DNA of 48,056 nt from Methylococcaceae bacterium (GTDB taxonomy: Bacteria > Pseudomonadota > Gammaproteobacteria > Methylococcales > Methylomonadaceae): the NCBI GenBank assembly GCA_012965425.1, contig DTSI01000104.1, positions 3,756 to 51,811 on the forward strand, in the 5' to 3' direction. The position numbers were made by a program, and so were the translations under genes. Under the pieces are notes generated by a model, which did no database searches, was not told where the DNA came from, and saw nothing but the letters and a program-made list of their open reading frames with translations. Numbering within the stretch: position 1 is the first letter of the stretch; the number at the start of each line of letters is the position of its first letter. Shown piece after piece: positions 46,578 through 48,056 of the stretch.

Positions 46578-48002
46578 CTATTCGCCGCCCTTAATGGCAT
46601 TAATAATATTAGTCGTCGAATGCCCTGCTATAAAAGACAGAATTTTAACTTCCCCACCGTTAGCAAGCACACTTTCATGCCCAGCAATCTCTGTAATCGC
46701 TTGATAATCACCGCCTTTCACCAATATATCCGGTAACAATTGGTCGATTAAGGCTTGCGGCGTATCTTCGCTAAAGGCCACAACCCAATCAACACACGCT
46801 AAAGCCGCAAGCATTTCCATACGGTGAGCTAAATTATTCACTGGCCGACCCGAGCCCTTTAATCGCCTGACCGACTCATCATTATTAACTAATACAACCA
46901 GACGGTCCCCCAACTTCCGTGCTTGCTGCAAATAACGAATATGCCCCGGGTGTAAAATATCAAAACACCCGTTTGTCGCAACAACGCTTTCGTTATTTTT
47001 ATGGGCTTTTGCAATTGCAGATTCTAGTTCACTCACCGAAACAACACCGCCCTGACCCAGTCGTCGCCTTTGTAGCGCTTGCGTCATTTCAGATGTAGTA
47101 ACAGTCGCGGTGCCGGATTTACCGACCACAATACCTGCTGCCAAATTAGCTAACCATGTGGCATTCGCCAATGATTCATTGGCTGCAATACTCGCCGCCA
47201 ACACGGAGATAACGGTGTCACCCGCACCGGTTACATCAAAAACATCCCGCGCTTGGGTCGGCAAATGCAAGGGTTCACCCTCATGCTGCAGCAACGTCAT
47301 ACCATGCTCACCCCGGGTAATCAACAAGCCTGCAAGATCCAACCGAGCCATCAGTTGATAGCCTTTCTCAGCCAACACTTCGTGATTAGGGCAAGGTCCG
47401 ACAACCCCTTCAAACTCACTTAAATTAGGCGTCATAAGCGTTGCCTTTCGATAACGGTCAAAATCAACCCCTTTAGGATCAACCAATACTGACTTGTTAT
47501 AACGCCCAGCCAACGCGATTAACTGCTCTACGTGTACCAAGGTTCCTTTGCCATAATCTGAAAAAATAACCACATCGGCTTGCTGAATTAATGCCGGACA
47601 AATAGCGAGTAACTGATCACTGTTGAACTGCTGAAAATCTTCCTCAAAATCAAGGCGAATTAACTGCTGATTTCGACTCATAACCCGCAACTTAGTAATC
47701 GTTGGGTATTCATCCAGTGTAATGAAACAACACTCCACCCCCGCTTGTGTTAATACCGTTGTTAAGGTGTCTGCGGGTTCATCCTGACCACAATATCCCA
47801 CCAACGTAACATCCACACCCAACTCGGCTAAATTTAACGCAACATTACCGGCTCCACCCGGGCGAAACTCACGGTTATTAACATGAACAATAGGAACCGG
47901 GGCTTCTGGCGAAACTCTAGACGTTGAGCCATGCCAATACTGATCAAGCATCAAATCGCCGACCACTAAAACACGCGCAGAAGTGAACTCAGGTAACTGC
48001 AT
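46578..48002 (-). CDS. hldE: Bifunctional heptose kinase/adenylyltransferase HldE
   Basis: Makes ADP-heptose precursor for the LPS core: the N-terminal PfkB-type kinase phosphorylates D-glycero-D-manno-heptose 7-phosphate at C1, and the C-terminal domain transfers AMP. Kinase motifs are GGAGNVALNLAELG and DVTGAGDTVISVL; the nucleotidyltransferase motif is NGCFDILHPGHIRYLQQA near residue 343. Length 474 is full. A GGAT-type ribosome site precedes the ATG at 48002. Confidence 0.96.
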   Translation of the reverse strand: MQLPEFTSARVLVVGDLMLDQYWHGSTSRVSPEAPVPIVHVNNREFRPGGAGNVALNLAELGVDVTLVGYCGQDEPADTLTTVLTQAGVECCFITLDEYPTITKLRVMSRNQQLIRLDFEEDFQQFNSDQLLAICPALIQQADVVIFSDYGKGTLVHVEQLIALAGRYNKSVLVDPKGVDFDRYRKATLMTPNLSEFEGVVGPCPNHEVLAEKGYQLMARLDLAGLLITRGEHGMTLLQHEGEPLHLPTQARDVFDVTGAGDTVISVLAASIAANESLANATWLANLAAGIVVGKSGTATVTTSEMTQALQRRRLGQGGVVSVSELESAIAKAHKNNESVVATNGCFDILHPGHIRYLQQARKLGDRLVVLVNNDESVRRLKGSGRPVNNLAHRMEMLAALACVDWVVAFSEDTPQALIDQLLPDILVKGGDYQAITEIAGHESVLANGGEVKILSFIAGHSTTNIINAIKGGE

Positions 48003-48056
48003 TAACTTTAATCCAAGATCAAAAAAATAAACTTAAAGTACCATAATAACCCAACG

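Noticed and set aside
1-48056. tRNA, rRNA, CRISPR arrays, insertion sequences, prophage
   Set aside because: I looked for T-loop patterns, spaced repeats, transposase or phage motifs and found none; this was by eye and could miss degenerate copies.

Overview
This window looks like chromosomal DNA of a sulfur-oxidising gammaproteobacterium of moderate GC content. The signs are a periplasmic thiosulfate-oxidation cluster (soxXYZA), the rpsB-tsf-pyrH-frr-uppS-cdsA-dxr-rseP block, and XerD, GlnD, Ppx and DsbC proteins of gammaproteobacterial type. It could lie near Thiotrichales/Piscirickettsiaceae-type lineages, but I cannot fix a genus from sequence alone. I see no rRNA, tRNA, CRISPR array, transposase or prophage; almost all of the window is core-type gene content.

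Layout. (1) 1-3866, plus strand: the end of thiE, then soxX, soxY, soxZ, soxA and moeA, mostly with 1-4 base overlaps or gaps. SoxX appears to be a lipoprotein and SoxA carries one haem motif. (2) 3871-5549, minus: a YadGH-type ABC exporter. (3) 5801-8569, plus: ppx and an unrecognised membrane-anchored protein. (4) 8668-9687, minus: a dihaem cytochrome c peroxidase. (5) 10098-10535, plus: a type IV pilin behind a good sigma-54 promoter, with three 12-bp repeats upstream. (6) cinA (minus) and mutS (plus) diverge from a short region with a palindrome. (7) 13736-21821, minus: dsbC preceded by the long conserved block rseP-dxr-cdsA-uppS-frr-pyrH-tsf-rpsB. The block normally continues to bamA; here dsbC is in that position. 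(8) 22054-31575, plus: map-glnD, an M48 lipoprotein peptidase, dapC-dapD, a small minus-strand membrane ORF, a PQQ-type sugar dehydrogenase, yffB and dapE. These are mostly nitrogen sensing and lysine/peptidoglycan precursor synthesis. (9) moaA (minus), then a NitT/TauT-type ABC importer (plus) with a possible sigma-54 promoter. (10) 35188-35596: a gene-free stretch with several possible RNA hairpins. (11) 35597-36940, minus: an OprO/OprP-type porin behind a good Pho-box-like promoter. (12) 37087-45585, minus: lpxB, gnnB, gnnA and lpxA, preceded by xerD and the rplS-trmD-rimM-rpsP set and ffh. (13) ypjD-like gene (plus) and hldE (minus).

How the genes fit together. SoxXA and SoxYZ attach and carry sulfur intermediates in the periplasm; SoxB and SoxCD are not here. 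MoeA and MoaA make molybdenum cofactor. LpxA-GnnA-GnnB-LpxB is the arrangement known from Acidithiobacillus ferrooxidans and points to lipid A built on a 2,3-diamino sugar; HldE supplies heptose for the LPS core. Porin and Ppx both concern phosphate, and the porin promoter carries a PhoB-type site.

I did not find a clearly new multi-gene system. The best leads for something undescribed are the structured intergenic region at 35188-35596, the small RBS-equipped membrane ORF at 28394-28678, and the unrecognised partner of ppx at 7307-8569.
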